Assembly (NCBI GenBank): GCA_028872915.1
Contig: JAGWNY010000002.1
Coordinates: 1 to 64,000 of the forward strand
Direction: 5' to 3'
DNA from: Verrucomicrobiota bacterium
Lineage (GTDB): Bacteria > Verrucomicrobiota > Verrucomicrobiia > Limisphaerales > UBA11358
DNA length: 64,000 nt
Made by a program: the position numbers and the translations under genes
Shown: positions 24,133-33,437 of the stretch, one piece after another
How the letters are laid out: every line of letters begins with the position of its first letter
How positions within the stretch are numbered: position 1 is the first letter of the stretch
The notes under the pieces: model-generated
What the model was told of the DNA's origin: nothing
The model's database searches: none
What the model saw: only the letters and a program-made list of their open reading frames with translations

Positions 24133-25638
24133 ATGAATCTTTTTGCCCGGCGGCGCGTGGCCGATTTGCAGGCGGAGGCTCTCAAGGACCAGCGGCTGAA
24201 GCGCGTGCTTGGACCCTGGAACCTGACGTCTTTGGGGATTGGCGCCATCATTGGCGCCGGTATTTTCGTCTTGACGGGCCAGGCGGCGGCGCAATACGCC
24301 GGACCGGCCATTGTTTTTTCCTTCATCCTTTCGGGGCTGGCGTGCGCCTTCGCCGGGCTGTGTTACGCCGAATTTGCCTCCATGATTCCCGTTTCCGGCT
24401 CGGCCTATACGTATGGCTACGCCACGCTGGGCGAATTTATCGCATGGATCATTGGATGGGACCTCATTCTCGAATATTTGTTTGCCGCTTCCACCGTCGC
24501 GGTGGGCTGGTCGGGCTACGTGGTCTCCTTCTTGAAGGATTTTGGCATTGTCATCCCTCCGGCCTTCACCTCCGCGCCGTATGATCACCAAACGCCGGCC
24601 GGGGCGCATTGGTGGGACTTGTGGCAGCTTTTTGTGACCGGCTGGACGCATACCGGCGCGGTCGTCAACGTGCCGGCGATGGTTGTGGTAGGCGTCGTCA
24701 CCATTTTGCTGGTGATTGGCATCAAGGAGTCCGCGAATTTCAACAACGTGATTGTCGCGCTGAAGCTGGCGGTCATTCTGGCCTTCATCGGATTCGGCGC
24801 CGCCTATATCAACCGCCAGAACTGGCATCCATTTGTGCCGCCGGCCGTTGCCACGCCGTTTGGCTGGCAATTTGGCTGGCATGGCGTTCTGCGTGGCGCA
24901 GGGGTGATATTTTTTGCCTACATTGGGTTTGACGCCGTGTCCACCGCAGCCCAGGAGGCAAAAAATCCGCGGCGCGACATGCCCATCGGCCTTCTGGGGT
25001 CCTTGGGCGTTTGCACGATTTTATACATTGCCGTGTCGCTGGTATTGACGGGGATTATCAACTATACGCGGTTAAACGTTTCGGCGCCAATTGCGCTGGC
25101 GGTCAATTCGCTGGGGCCGTCGCTGGCGTGGCTCGAATTATTCATCAAGATCGGCGCCATTGCGGGACTTTCGTCGGTGATTCTAGTGCTGCTGCTGGGC
25201 CAGCCGAGGATTTTTTATACGATGTCCAAGGACGGACTGCTCCCCCCGGTTTTCAGCGTAGTCCATCCACGGTTTCGAACGCCGTGGATCGCGCAAATCC
25301 TCACCGGCGCGGTGGCGATGGTCATTGCCGGCCTTTTCCCAATCGGGCTGCTGGGCCAGCTCGTGTCAATTGGCACGCTCCTCGCGTTTGCGATTGTATG
25401 CGCGGGAATTTTTGCGCTCCGCTTCACCGACCCGCAAATTCAGCGTCCGTTTCGGGCGCCGCTGTTCTGGCTCACTTCGCCGTTGGGCTTCGCATTTTGC
25501 ATCTTTCTGATGAGCGGCCTGCCGCAGGATACGTGGGCGCGGCTCATCATTTGGATGGCCATTGGCATCGTCATTTATTTTTCGTACAGCTTGCGGCACT
25601 CCCAACTGCGCCGGTCCAGGGGGCCGACGCGGGCGTAA
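24133..25638 (+). CDS. APC-superfamily amino-acid permease (cationic amino-acid transporter type)
   Basis: 501 aa with about 12 hydrophobic segments. The first helix carries the APC signature IGAIIGAGIFVLTG (~36-49). FSFILSGLACAFAGLCYAEFAS and ISTAAQEAKNPRRDMP-like block (STAAQEAKNPRRDMPIG) are typical of CAT/YfnA-like permeases. It probably imports or exchanges amino acids across the inner membrane. The substrate is not predictable. TAAAAC lies 6 nt before the ATG as a possible -10 box. It is divergent from rplM. Confidence 0.88.
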   Translation: MNLFARRRVADLQAEALKDQRLKRVLGPWNLTSLGIGAIIGAGIFVLTGQAAAQYAGPAIVFSFILSGLACAFAGLCYAEFASMIPVSGSAYTYGYATLGEFIAWIIGWDLILEYLFAASTVAVGWSGYVVSFLKDFGIVIPPAFTSAPYDHQTPAGAHWWDLWQLFVTGWTHTGAVVNVPAMVVVGVVTILLVIGIKESANFNNVIVALKLAVILAFIGFGAAYINRQNWHPFVPPAVATPFGWQFGWHGVLRGAGVIFFAYIGFDAVSTAAQEAKNPRRDMPIGLLGSLGVCTILYIAVSLVLTGIINYTRLNVSAPIALAVNSLGPSLAWLELFIKIGAIAGLSSVILVLLLGQPRIFYTMSKDGLLPPVFSVVHPRFRTPWIAQILTGAVAMVIAGLFPIGLLGQLVSIGTLLAFAIVCAGIFALRFTDPQIQRPFRAPLFWLTSPLGFAFCIFLMSGLPQDTWARLIIWMAIGIVIYFSYSLRHSQLRRSRGPTRA

Positions 25639-25681
25639 TGGCCGCGTCTTTCAACGGCCCCGGGGAATCAAAAAATTCCAT

Positions 25682-25710
25682 TTGACATCCATTTCCATTT
25701 TACCTACCGT
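25682..25710 (+). promoter_or_regulatory. Candidate promoter of the TetR/efflux operon
   Basis: A perfect TTGACA (25682-25687) is followed after 17 nt by TACCGT (25705-25710), a weak -10 that lies inside the palindromic operator. This is the geometry expected for autorepression. Confidence 0.5.
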
Positions 25711-25719
25711 TCGGTAGGT
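25702..25719. promoter_or_regulatory. TetR-type operator palindrome
   Basis: ACCTACCG and CGGTAGGT are perfect inverted arms separated by TT. The site ends 2 nt before the regulator's ATG. The sequence closely resembles ACCTACCG-type boxes of AcrR/TetR-family repressors and probably controls this gene and the downstream pumps. Confidence 0.8.
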
Positions 25720-25721
25720 TT

Positions 25722-26357
25722 ATGGATACGGCCCCGCATGGCTCCAAGGCCGCATGGGAAACGCGCGAGCAGATTCTGCGCGCGGCGCTCAAGCATTTTG
25801 CCAATGCCGGCTATGCCGCCACTTCCGTGCAACGGATTGTCGGCGACGCCAGGGTCTCCAAGCCCGCCCTGTATTATCATTTCCGGGACAAGGCCGGATT
25901 GTTCGACGCGCTCGTCAACCAGGCCCATGACGGACGTTTTCAGGTCGTCCGGGAAGCGGCGGCCCGGGGACGCGGGATTCGGGAAAAGCTGGTGGAAATC
26001 CTGACGGCGCTCTTCGGCTACTTTCATCACAACCGCGAGTTGACGCGCATCGCCTTTTCGACGGCCTACGCCGCGCCAGGCGAGGTGCCGCCGGGCCTCT
26101 GCCATTTTGATAAATGCCGGCGCAACATGGAATTTTTCCATTCGCTAATGCAGGACGCGCAGGCGGCCGGCGAATTGGATAATCGTTTCGAAAGCCGCGA
26201 TCTGGCCTACGGCTTTTACGGACTGACGAATTTCTATCTGACGGCCCACCTGCTCATTCCCCATTACCGTCTTGACAGGAAAGCGGCCCGGCGCCTGGCG
26301 GACCTGTTTCTCGCGGGGGCGGCGGCCAAAAAAAGCGTGAAAGGGAGGAAACCGTGA
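25722..26357 (+). CDS. TetR/AcrR-family transcriptional repressor of the efflux operon
   Basis: 211 aa. The N-terminal helix-turn-helix reads ALKHFANAGYAATSVQRIV and ARVSKPALYYHFRDKAGLF (about residues 19-67), the classic TetR DNA-binding domain. The C-terminal ligand domain is helical and divergent. It is the first gene before an RND adaptor 24 nt downstream, with the palindrome on top of its own start. Likely negative autoregulation is relieved by a pump substrate. Confidence 0.9.
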   Translation: MDTAPHGSKAAWETREQILRAALKHFANAGYAATSVQRIVGDARVSKPALYYHFRDKAGLFDALVNQAHDGRFQVVREAAARGRGIREKLVEILTALFGYFHHNRELTRIAFSTAYAAPGEVPPGLCHFDKCRRNMEFFHSLMQDAQAAGELDNRFESRDLAYGFYGLTNFYLTAHLLIPHYRLDRKAARRLADLFLAGAAAKKSVKGRKP

Positions 26358-26381
26358 ACACTCGAATTACGGCGAACTAAA

Positions 26382-27578
26382 ATGAAATTACTTCAAAAAT
26401 TTACAGTTGGAGGCGCGGCAATCGTGCCGGTTTTGCTGGCGTGCTTGCTGGCCGGCTGCGGACGCCATCAGCCGGCCTTCCAAATGCCGCCGCCGCAGGT
26501 CGGCGTTGTCGTGGTCAAGCCGCAAACCGTCACCGTCACCACGGACCTGCCAGGGCGGATTGATCCCGTCCGAATTGCGGAAGTTCGCGCGCGAGTGACA
26601 GGCATTGTTTTGGAACAGCAATTCAAGCAGGGGTCGGAAGTGAAGGCGGGGGAGACACTGTTTCAAATTGACCCCGCCCCCTTCCAGGCGGCGTATGACA
26701 GCGCCAAGGCGGCGGTGGCCAAAGCGCGGGCAAACGCGAAGCAGACGAGTCAACTGGAGCAGCGGTACAAGCCGCTGGTCGCCATCAACGCCGTCAGCAA
26801 ACAAGATTATGACAATGCCGTCTCGGCGGCGGACCAGGCGACGGCCGCTTTGCTGAGCGCCCGGGCGGATTTGGAAACCGCAAAACTTAACCTCGGCTAT
26901 GCGACCGTAACCTCCCCAATTGACGGACGGATTGGCGCCGCGCTGGTCACCGAGGGCGCTCTGGTCAGCCAGACGGCGGCCACGGAAATGGCGGTCGTTC
27001 AGCAATTGAACCCGGTCTATTTCGATTTTACGGAATCGAGCGCCGAATACCTTCATCTCCGGCAGGAAATGAAAAAAGGACAACTGAAAAGCATTGGACC
27101 GGGCGAGGCGAAAGTCACGCTCATGCTGGATGACGGCAGCGCTTACCCACACCCGGGCAAGTTGCTTTTCTCGGACGTTTCAGTGGACCCCAGCAGCGGA
27201 ATGATCCTGCTGCGCGCCGAAGTGCCCAATCCGGACCATTTATTGTTGCCGGGAATGTTTGTCGAAGGCCGGTTCGAGGAGGCGGTCAACCGCCAGGCGC
27301 TCGTTGTGCCGCAGCAGGCGGTCATGTTTGGTCCCAGCGGCATGGCGACCGTCATGTTGGTGAACAAGGAAAACAAGGTCGAGCAACGCGATGTCGAGGC
27401 CAACACCGCCTGGCACAACGATTGGATTATCAGCACGGGACTTGAGGCCGGCGACAGGGTGATTACCGAAGGCCTCCAGAAAGTCCGTCCCGGCATGGCC
27501 GTACAGCCGGTTCCTGCCGGTTCCGGCAATCCACCTCCGCCGCAACGCGGAGGTCCGCCGGCGCCCGGCCAGCGCTAA
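26382..27578 (+). CDS. RND efflux periplasmic adaptor lipoprotein (AcrA/MexA type)
   Basis: 398 aa. The lipobox LLAGC places the lipidated Cys at residue 26. The membrane-fusion-protein layout follows: barrel-sandwich (RVTGIVLEQQFKQGSEVKAGETLFQID), a helical hairpin (~95-165), the second lipoyl half (TSPIDGRIGAALVTEGALVS), and beta-barrel/MP domains ending in a Pro/Gly-rich tail. It bridges the inner-membrane pump encoded next (27600) to the outer-membrane channel at 30764. Confidence 0.93.
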   Translation: MKLLQKFTVGGAAIVPVLLACLLAGCGRHQPAFQMPPPQVGVVVVKPQTVTVTTDLPGRIDPVRIAEVRARVTGIVLEQQFKQGSEVKAGETLFQIDPAPFQAAYDSAKAAVAKARANAKQTSQLEQRYKPLVAINAVSKQDYDNAVSAADQATAALLSARADLETAKLNLGYATVTSPIDGRIGAALVTEGALVSQTAATEMAVVQQLNPVYFDFTESSAEYLHLRQEMKKGQLKSIGPGEAKVTLMLDDGSAYPHPGKLLFSDVSVDPSSGMILLRAEVPNPDHLLLPGMFVEGRFEEAVNRQALVVPQQAVMFGPSGMATVMLVNKENKVEQRDVEANTAWHNDWIISTGLEAGDRVITEGLQKVRPGMAVQPVPAGSGNPPPPQRGGPPAPGQR

Positions 27579-27599
27579 AAAGTTTCCAGGGACAACGTC

Positions 27600-30500
27600 A
27601 TGCCCAAATTTTTCATTGATCGTCCGATTTTCGCCTGGGTGATAGCGCTGCTGATCATGATGGCTGGCGCCATGGCCATCACGCATTTGCCCGTGGAGGA
27701 ATATCCCAGGGTCGCGCCGCCTTCCATAGCGATCAATGCCACTTACGCGGGGGCCTCCGCGGAAACGGTGCAGAACACCGTCACATCCGTGATCGAGCAG
27801 CAGATGAACGGAATTGACAATCTGCTCTACATGTCATCGGGCAGCAGTTCCAGCGGTCAATCCACCGTTACGCTGTATTTCCAGCCGGGAACGAACCCCG
27901 ATATTGCGCAGGTGCAGGTCCAGAACAAGCTGCAACTGGCCATGCCGAGCCTGCCGGCCACCGTGCAGCAGCAGGGGGTTACCGTGGCGAAGTCCACGAG
28001 GAATTTTCTCATGTTTTTCGCCCTCTCGTCCACAAACGCCAACATGGGAGCCGTCAAACTGGGGAACTTTATATCGGCAACCATTCTGGACCCGATCCGG
28101 CGCGTAACCGGAGTGGGCGAGGCGGATCTCTTCGGGACGCAATATGCCATGCGAATCTGGCTCGATCCGTCCAAACTGGAAAGCTACAGCCTGGACGTCA
28201 GCGATGTCATCAGCGCCGTGCAGGCGCAAAACCAGCCGGTGCCAGCCGGCGCATTGGGCGAGGCGCCCGCCGTCAACGGCCAGGAAATTGACATCACCTT
28301 GCAGGGCCAAAGCACGCTGGAAACGGTCAAGCAATTTCAAAACATCCTGTTGCGCGTCAACCCCGATGGATCGCGCGTTTACTTGCGTGACGTGGCGACC
28401 GTGCAATTGGGAGGCGAGACTTATTCATTCCGGGCGCGTGTGAACGGACGTCCGGCGGCGGCGGTCGGCATCCGCCTCTCCCCTTCGGCCAATGCCATCG
28501 CCACGGCCAACGCCGTTTATGCCAAAGTCAAGGAACTGTCACGGTTTTTTCCACCGGGCGTGAGTGTGGATTTTCCCTATGACAGTTCCGAATTTGTGCG
28601 CATTTCGATCCAGGAAGTCGTTACCACCCTGATCGAAGCCATCATTCTGGTGTTCCTGATTATCTTCCTGTTTTTGCAGAATTTCCGCGCCACGATCATT
28701 CCCACGGTTGTCATTCCCGTGGCGTTGTTGGGCACGTTTGCGGTGCTGTACGCGTTGGGATTTTCAATCAACGTGCTGTCGCTCTTTGGCATGGTGCTGG
28801 CGGTCGGGGAATTGGTGGACGACGCCATTGTGGTGGTGGAAAACGTGGAACGGATCATGAGCGAGGAGGGCTTGGCGCCGCGGGAGGCCACCATCAAAGC
28901 GATGCGGCAGATTACTGGCGCGCTCATCGGCATTTCTCTCGTGCTGACGGCTGTGTTTATTCCAATGGCGTTTTTTGGCGGGTCCGTCGGCGCCATATAT
29001 CGCCAATTTTCGGTGACCATGGTTTCCTGCATGTTGTTTTCCATCTTTTTGGCCATGTCGCTGACGCCTGCGTTGTGTGCGTCGTTGCTTACTCCGGTCG
29101 AAAAGGGCCATCATCTGCGAAAAGCCGGATTTTTTGGCTGGTTCAACCGCGGATTCCTCAGCACGCGAAAGAACTATGAAGGCCTGTTGGCCGGAATCCT
29201 CCGTCATGCGCCGCGATACTTGTTCATTTACCTGGCCATCCTGGCGGCGGTGGGCCTGCTTTACGTGCGATTGCCGTCGGCCTTTCTTCCGGACGAAGAC
29301 CAGGGTTATTTCATCACCGGTATTCAATTGCCCGTGGGCGCCACCCAGCAGCGGACCGTTGACGTGCTCAAGCAGGTCGAAAATTTCTATCTCAAACAGT
29401 CGGAGGTTGCCGGAATGGTGGACGTGGCCGGCTTCAGCTTCAACGGGCGCGGCGAGAATTCCGCCCTTGCTTTCGTGCATCTCAAGCCTTGGAGCGAACG
29501 CCACGGAGCGCAACATTCGGTGCAGGCGGTGATTGGACGCGCGTTCGGCGCCTTCAGCGGGATTCGTGGCGCCGTCATCTTTCCGTTCAACCCGCCGCCC
29601 ATCCCGGAGCTGGGCATTTCATCGGGTTTCGACCTGGAGCTGGAAGACCGCGCCGGGCTGGGTCATGCGGCGCTGATGAACGCGCAGGGGGAGTTGATCG
29701 CGATGGCCGCAACGAACGCGAACATCGTTCAGTTGCGAATGCAGGGCCTGGAAGACACCCCGGAGCTTAGAATTGATATTGACAAAACAAAGGCTGAAGC
29801 CCTGGGCGTTTCGCTGGCCGGCTTGAACCAGACGCTGGAGACGTGTTTTGGCTCGTTCTACATCAATAACTTCGTGGACGGCAACCGTGTCCAGCGCGTG
29901 ATTGCCCAGGTGGCTGCCCCATTTCGGATGCAGCCGCAGGACATTGGCCGGGTGTTCGTGCGTAATGAACAGGGCAAGATGGTTTCGCTGGCTGGTTTGG
30001 CGAGCGTCCATTGGATTTACGGGTCGCCGAATTTGCAGGAATACAACGGATTCCCAGCCTTGGAAATGGTCGGGTCCGCGCCGCCGGGCAGGAGCACCGG
30101 GCAGGCCATGAACGAAATGGAGCGCCTTGTCGCAAAATTGCCCGCCGGCTTCGGCTACGAATGGACCGGCCAATCCTATCAGGAACTGCTTTCCGCCAAA
30201 CAAGCGCCCCTGTTGTTTACGTTGTCATTGATTGTGGTTTTCCTCGCGCTGGCCGCCCTCTACGAAAATTGGTCCATTCCCGTGGCCGTGATCCTGATTG
30301 TCCCCCTGGGCATCCTCGGCTCCGTGCTGGGGGCGGGGTTTCGCGGCCTTCCCAACGATGTCTTTTTCAAGGTCGGTCTCCTGACCATCGTCGGTTTGTC
30401 GGCAAAGAACGCCATTCTGATTGTCGAATTTGCCAAGGACGCCCAGGCTGCCGGCAAGGGCGTGATCGAGGCCACGCTCGAGGCGGCCCATCTGCGCTTG

Positions 30501-30767
30501 AGGCCCATCCTGATGACGTCGCTTGCCTTTATTCTTGGCGTTTCCCCGCTGGCATTGGGTTCTGGAGCCGGGTCCGCCAGCCGCCATGACATCGGCACCG
30601 GCGTGGCCGGCGGCATGATTTCGGCAACAATTTTTTCATTGTTGTTTGTCCCCATCTTCTATGTGGTGGTGCGCCGTCTTTTTGGCTTCAAACCCAGCCG
30701 GTCTGTTCCGAAAGGCCCTGCCGGGCAGGAGCCAGGCGGCGGGCAAAATGACAGGGAACATTCATGA
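27600..30767 (+). CDS. RND multidrug efflux pump, HAE1 family (AcrB/MexB type)
   Basis: 1055 aa, the length of AcrB. Twelve membrane helices are expected. The proton-relay residues are intact: D407 and D408 in GELVDDAIVVVENVER, and K936 in GLSAKNAILIVEF. N-terminal FFIDRPIFAWVIAL, the RRVTGVGEADLFG-type block and QGYFITGIQLP are HAE1 signatures. It exports amphiphilic compounds by proton antiport. Its stop overlaps the next gene's ATG by 4 nt. Confidence 0.95.
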   Translation: MPKFFIDRPIFAWVIALLIMMAGAMAITHLPVEEYPRVAPPSIAINATYAGASAETVQNTVTSVIEQQMNGIDNLLYMSSGSSSSGQSTVTLYFQPGTNPDIAQVQVQNKLQLAMPSLPATVQQQGVTVAKSTRNFLMFFALSSTNANMGAVKLGNFISATILDPIRRVTGVGEADLFGTQYAMRIWLDPSKLESYSLDVSDVISAVQAQNQPVPAGALGEAPAVNGQEIDITLQGQSTLETVKQFQNILLRVNPDGSRVYLRDVATVQLGGETYSFRARVNGRPAAAVGIRLSPSANAIATANAVYAKVKELSRFFPPGVSVDFPYDSSEFVRISIQEVVTTLIEAIILVFLIIFLFLQNFRATIIPTVVIPVALLGTFAVLYALGFSINVLSLFGMVLAVGELVDDAIVVVENVERIMSEEGLAPREATIKAMRQITGALIGISLVLTAVFIPMAFFGGSVGAIYRQFSVTMVSCMLFSIFLAMSLTPALCASLLTPVEKGHHLRKAGFFGWFNRGFLSTRKNYEGLLAGILRHAPRYLFIYLAILAAVGLLYVRLPSAFLPDEDQGYFITGIQLPVGATQQRTVDVLKQVENFYLKQSEVAGMVDVAGFSFNGRGENSALAFVHLKPWSERHGAQHSVQAVIGRAFGAFSGIRGAVIFPFNPPPIPELGISSGFDLELEDRAGLGHAALMNAQGELIAMAATNANIVQLRMQGLEDTPELRIDIDKTKAEALGVSLAGLNQTLETCFGSFYINNFVDGNRVQRVIAQVAAPFRMQPQDIGRVFVRNEQGKMVSLAGLASVHWIYGSPNLQEYNGFPALEMVGSAPPGRSTGQAMNEMERLVAKLPAGFGYEWTGQSYQELLSAKQAPLLFTLSLIVVFLALAALYENWSIPVAVILIVPLGILGSVLGAGFRGLPNDVFFKVGLLTIVGLSAKNAILIVEFAKDAQAAGKGVIEATLEAAHLRLRPILMTSLAFILGVSPLALGSGAGSASRHDIGTGVAGGMISATIFSLLFVPIFYVVVRRLFGFKPSRSVPKGPAGQEPGGGQNDREHS

Positions 30768-32194
30768 GAAAGCCTCTTTCCATGTTTGCCGTGATCGCGG
30801 GCCTGGCGCTGGCCGGCTGCACGCTGATACCGAAATATCAGCGTCCGGCGCCCGCCATTGCCCCGGCATGGCCGGCGGAAGCGCGGCAGGCCGCAGGCCC
30901 AACCAACGCCACGATCCGGGCCGCCGACATCGGATGGCGCCAATTTTTCCGCGACGCGCGGCTGCGGCAACTCATCACCCTGGCTTTGAGCAACAATCCG
31001 GATTTACGCGCCGCTACGTTGAACGTGCAGCAAACCCGCGCCTTATACGCCGTTCAAGGCAATGCATTGATTCCCACTGGGAACATCAACGCCAATGCCA
31101 CACGCCAGCGCATCGCGTATGGTTATGCGGGACACGGCAATTCAACCACCTACAGCCAGTACAACGTAAATCTGGGGGTCGCTTCCTATGAATTGGACCT
31201 CTTTGGCCGTGTGCGCAGTTTGAAGAGGCAGGCATTGGAAACATATTTTGCGAGCGAAGAAGCCCGCAAAAGCGCCCAAATCGCCCTCGTTTCACAAGTG
31301 GCAGGCGCGTATCTGATGGAACGGGAAGCCGCGGATCAACTGTCCGTTGCCCGCGAAACATTGGCCGCCGCCAACACGGACTATGAATTAAGCCAGCGCA
31401 GTCACGACGAGGGCGTGCTCTCGGACATTCAGTTGAATGCCGTCCAGGCGCAGATGGACATTGACCGCGTCCTCGTCGCCAATTATCAACAACAGTTTGT
31501 GCAGGCCAGGGACGCGCTGGCGCTTCTGGTGGGCCGGCCTTTGCCTAACGGTCTCACCCCAGCAAAACCCTTCAATCCGAAAATCTGCCTGGCAGACATT
31601 CCGGCGGGCCTGCCTTCGGACCTGTTGGAACGCCGCCCGGACATTCTGGAAGCCGAGCATCAACTCAAGGCCGCCAATGCAAACATCGGCGCCGCCCGCG
31701 CCGCATTTTTCCCCACTGTCACACTCACCGGTTCCGCCGGCACCGCCAGTACCACCCTCGAAAGTCTTTTTGCGCCCGGCTCGGAGACGTGGGCTTTTTC
31801 GCCGCAAATCGTCTGGCCGATCTTTGGCGCGAGAACGGCGTGGGACGAACTCCAGGCCATCAAGGCCCAAAAATTGATTGCCGCCGCTCAATACCAGAAG
31901 GCTGTCCAAACGGCTTTTCGCGAGGTTGCCGACTCCCTCGCGGCGCGGACAAACCTGAAAATCCAGTTGTCGGCCAATGAAGGGCTTGTCGCGGCTGACG
32001 GAAAAAATTATCAGCTTGCCCAGGCGTTATTCAGTCATGGCGTTGACAGCCAGTTGGACGTGCTGGCCGCGCGCGAGGCGCTTGACAGCGTGCGCCAAAG
32101 CCTCATTCAATCCCGGTATTCGCGTTTATTTAACTTGATCAACCTCTACCAGGCTTTGGGCGGCGGCTGGCGTGAGAATTCGCCGGGGAAGTGA
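30764..32194 (+). CDS. Outer-membrane efflux channel lipoprotein (NodT/OprM type)
   Basis: 476 aa. Lipobox LALAGC (Cys19) is followed by the two TolC-like repeats with long helices. Each repeat has family blocks: ALSNNPDLRAATLNVQQTRA, ASYELDLFGRVRSLKRQA, LLERRPDILEAEHQLKAAN and AARAAFFPTVTLTGSAG. It forms the trimeric exit duct. It is the only outer-membrane channel gene in the operon and is therefore probably shared by the RND and EmrAB-type pumps on either side. Confidence 0.93.
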   Translation: MRKPLSMFAVIAGLALAGCTLIPKYQRPAPAIAPAWPAEARQAAGPTNATIRAADIGWRQFFRDARLRQLITLALSNNPDLRAATLNVQQTRALYAVQGNALIPTGNINANATRQRIAYGYAGHGNSTTYSQYNVNLGVASYELDLFGRVRSLKRQALETYFASEEARKSAQIALVSQVAGAYLMEREAADQLSVARETLAAANTDYELSQRSHDEGVLSDIQLNAVQAQMDIDRVLVANYQQQFVQARDALALLVGRPLPNGLTPAKPFNPKICLADIPAGLPSDLLERRPDILEAEHQLKAANANIGAARAAFFPTVTLTGSAGTASTTLESLFAPGSETWAFSPQIVWPIFGARTAWDELQAIKAQKLIAAAQYQKAVQTAFREVADSLAARTNLKIQLSANEGLVAADGKNYQLAQALFSHGVDSQLDVLAAREALDSVRQSLIQSRYSRLFNLINLYQALGGGWRENSPGK

Positions 32195-32202
32195 CGCTTT
32201 TT

Positions 32203-33435
32203 ATGAGTGAGAGCCACCCTGCCGCTCCCGCCGCGCCACCGCAACCGCTCGCCGGAAAACGGCTGGCCGTTATTGCCAGGCCCGTTTTTCTTCTTCCGGC
32301 TGCGGTTATCCTGGCCGTTGTTCTGTTCCTGGGACTGCGATATCTCGTGTTTGCCTTTACCTACGAGTCCACGGATGACGCCTTTATTGCCGGCAACGTC
32401 GTTTCAATCGCTCCGCGCGTGGACGGCCAGGTGGCTGCGGTTTACGTCAACGACAACGAAATGGTCCACTCCAACCAGGCGCTTCTTGAACTGGACCCGT
32501 CCGATTACAAAGTGACGCTGTCACAAAAGCAGACCCTTTTGGAGGCTGGCAAGTCCAATTACAAGGCGGCGGTCGCCGGCTATCAATTGATGAAGGCCAA
32601 GGTTGCGACCGCCAGGGCCGACGTGAAGCGCTCCAAGGCCGACGCCGCCGCAGCCGCCGCCACGGCGAAACAGGCTGCGGCGGATTTTAACCGGGCAAGG
32701 GAGTTGCTCAAGCAGCACACCATTTCGCCGCAGGAATTCGATCAATTCAAGACGGCGGCGGACAAAGCGGCGGCGGATGAGCAGGCGGCGCGCGACAAGG
32801 CGGCATCGGATGCCTCCAAAGTCAATGAGGCGCAGGCGCAACTGGACGTGGCGGCCGCCGAAGCTGGCGCGATGCTCGCCCAGGTCAACCAATCCACCGC
32901 GGCCATGAACGCCGCGCAATTGGATTTGTCCTACACAAAAATTTTTGCCCCCGCCGATGGCCGCGTGACGCGCAAGCAGGTTGAGACCGGCGACTATGTG
33001 GAAACAGGCCAGATTGTGATGTCCATTGTGCCAACAAATGTCTGGGTGATTGCCAATTTCAAGGAGACGCAGTTGAAGAACATGAAACCGGGCCAGGAGG
33101 CCATCGTCTCAATTGACGCGCTCGGCGGACGGACTTTCCGGGCGCATGTGGACAGTATTCAATCGGGCAGCGGCGAAGCGTTCAGCCTGCTGCCGCCGGA
33201 AAATGCCACCGGCAACTACGTGAAAGTCGTCCAGCGGGTGCCCGTGAAAATATTGTTTGACGAACCGTTGCCGGCGGACAGGTCCATGGGACCGGGGCTG
33301 TCGGTCGAGCCGGGCGTGCGCGTTTCGGCACTCCGCGTGCCGGGTTTTGCCGTCGTAATTGCCGTGATTCTTCTGGCCGGCGGCGCGGCGGCGGCGTTTC
33401 GTTTGATTGTCAAACTGCAGGACGCCGGAGGCTAG
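32203..33435 (+). CDS. EmrA/HlyD-family adaptor with an extra C-terminal membrane segment
   Basis: 410 aa from the ATG at 32203. A GTG at 32191 is in frame, but GGGGAAG sits correctly spaced for the ATG. N-terminal membrane helix (~23-45) precedes the EmrA hallmark YESTDDAFIAGNVVSIAPRV, a long Ala/Lys-rich coiled coil, and the second lipoyl half (TKIFAPADGRVTRKQVETGDY). Unusually, the protein ends with a second hydrophobic stretch (GFAVVIAVILLAGGAAAAF), whereas EmrA normally ends in the periplasm. It partners the next gene. Confidence 0.9.
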   Translation: MSESHPAAPAAPPQPLAGKRLAVIARPVFLLPAAVILAVVLFLGLRYLVFAFTYESTDDAFIAGNVVSIAPRVDGQVAAVYVNDNEMVHSNQALLELDPSDYKVTLSQKQTLLEAGKSNYKAAVAGYQLMKAKVATARADVKRSKADAAAAAATAKQAAADFNRARELLKQHTISPQEFDQFKTAADKAAADEQAARDKAASDASKVNEAQAQLDVAAAEAGAMLAQVNQSTAAMNAAQLDLSYTKIFAPADGRVTRKQVETGDYVETGQIVMSIVPTNVWVIANFKETQLKNMKPGQEAIVSIDALGGRTFRAHVDSIQSGSGEAFSLLPPENATGNYVKVVQRVPVKILFDEPLPADRSMGPGLSVEPGVRVSALRVPGFAVVIAVILLAGGAAAAFRLIVKLQDAGG

Positions 33436-33437
33436 GC

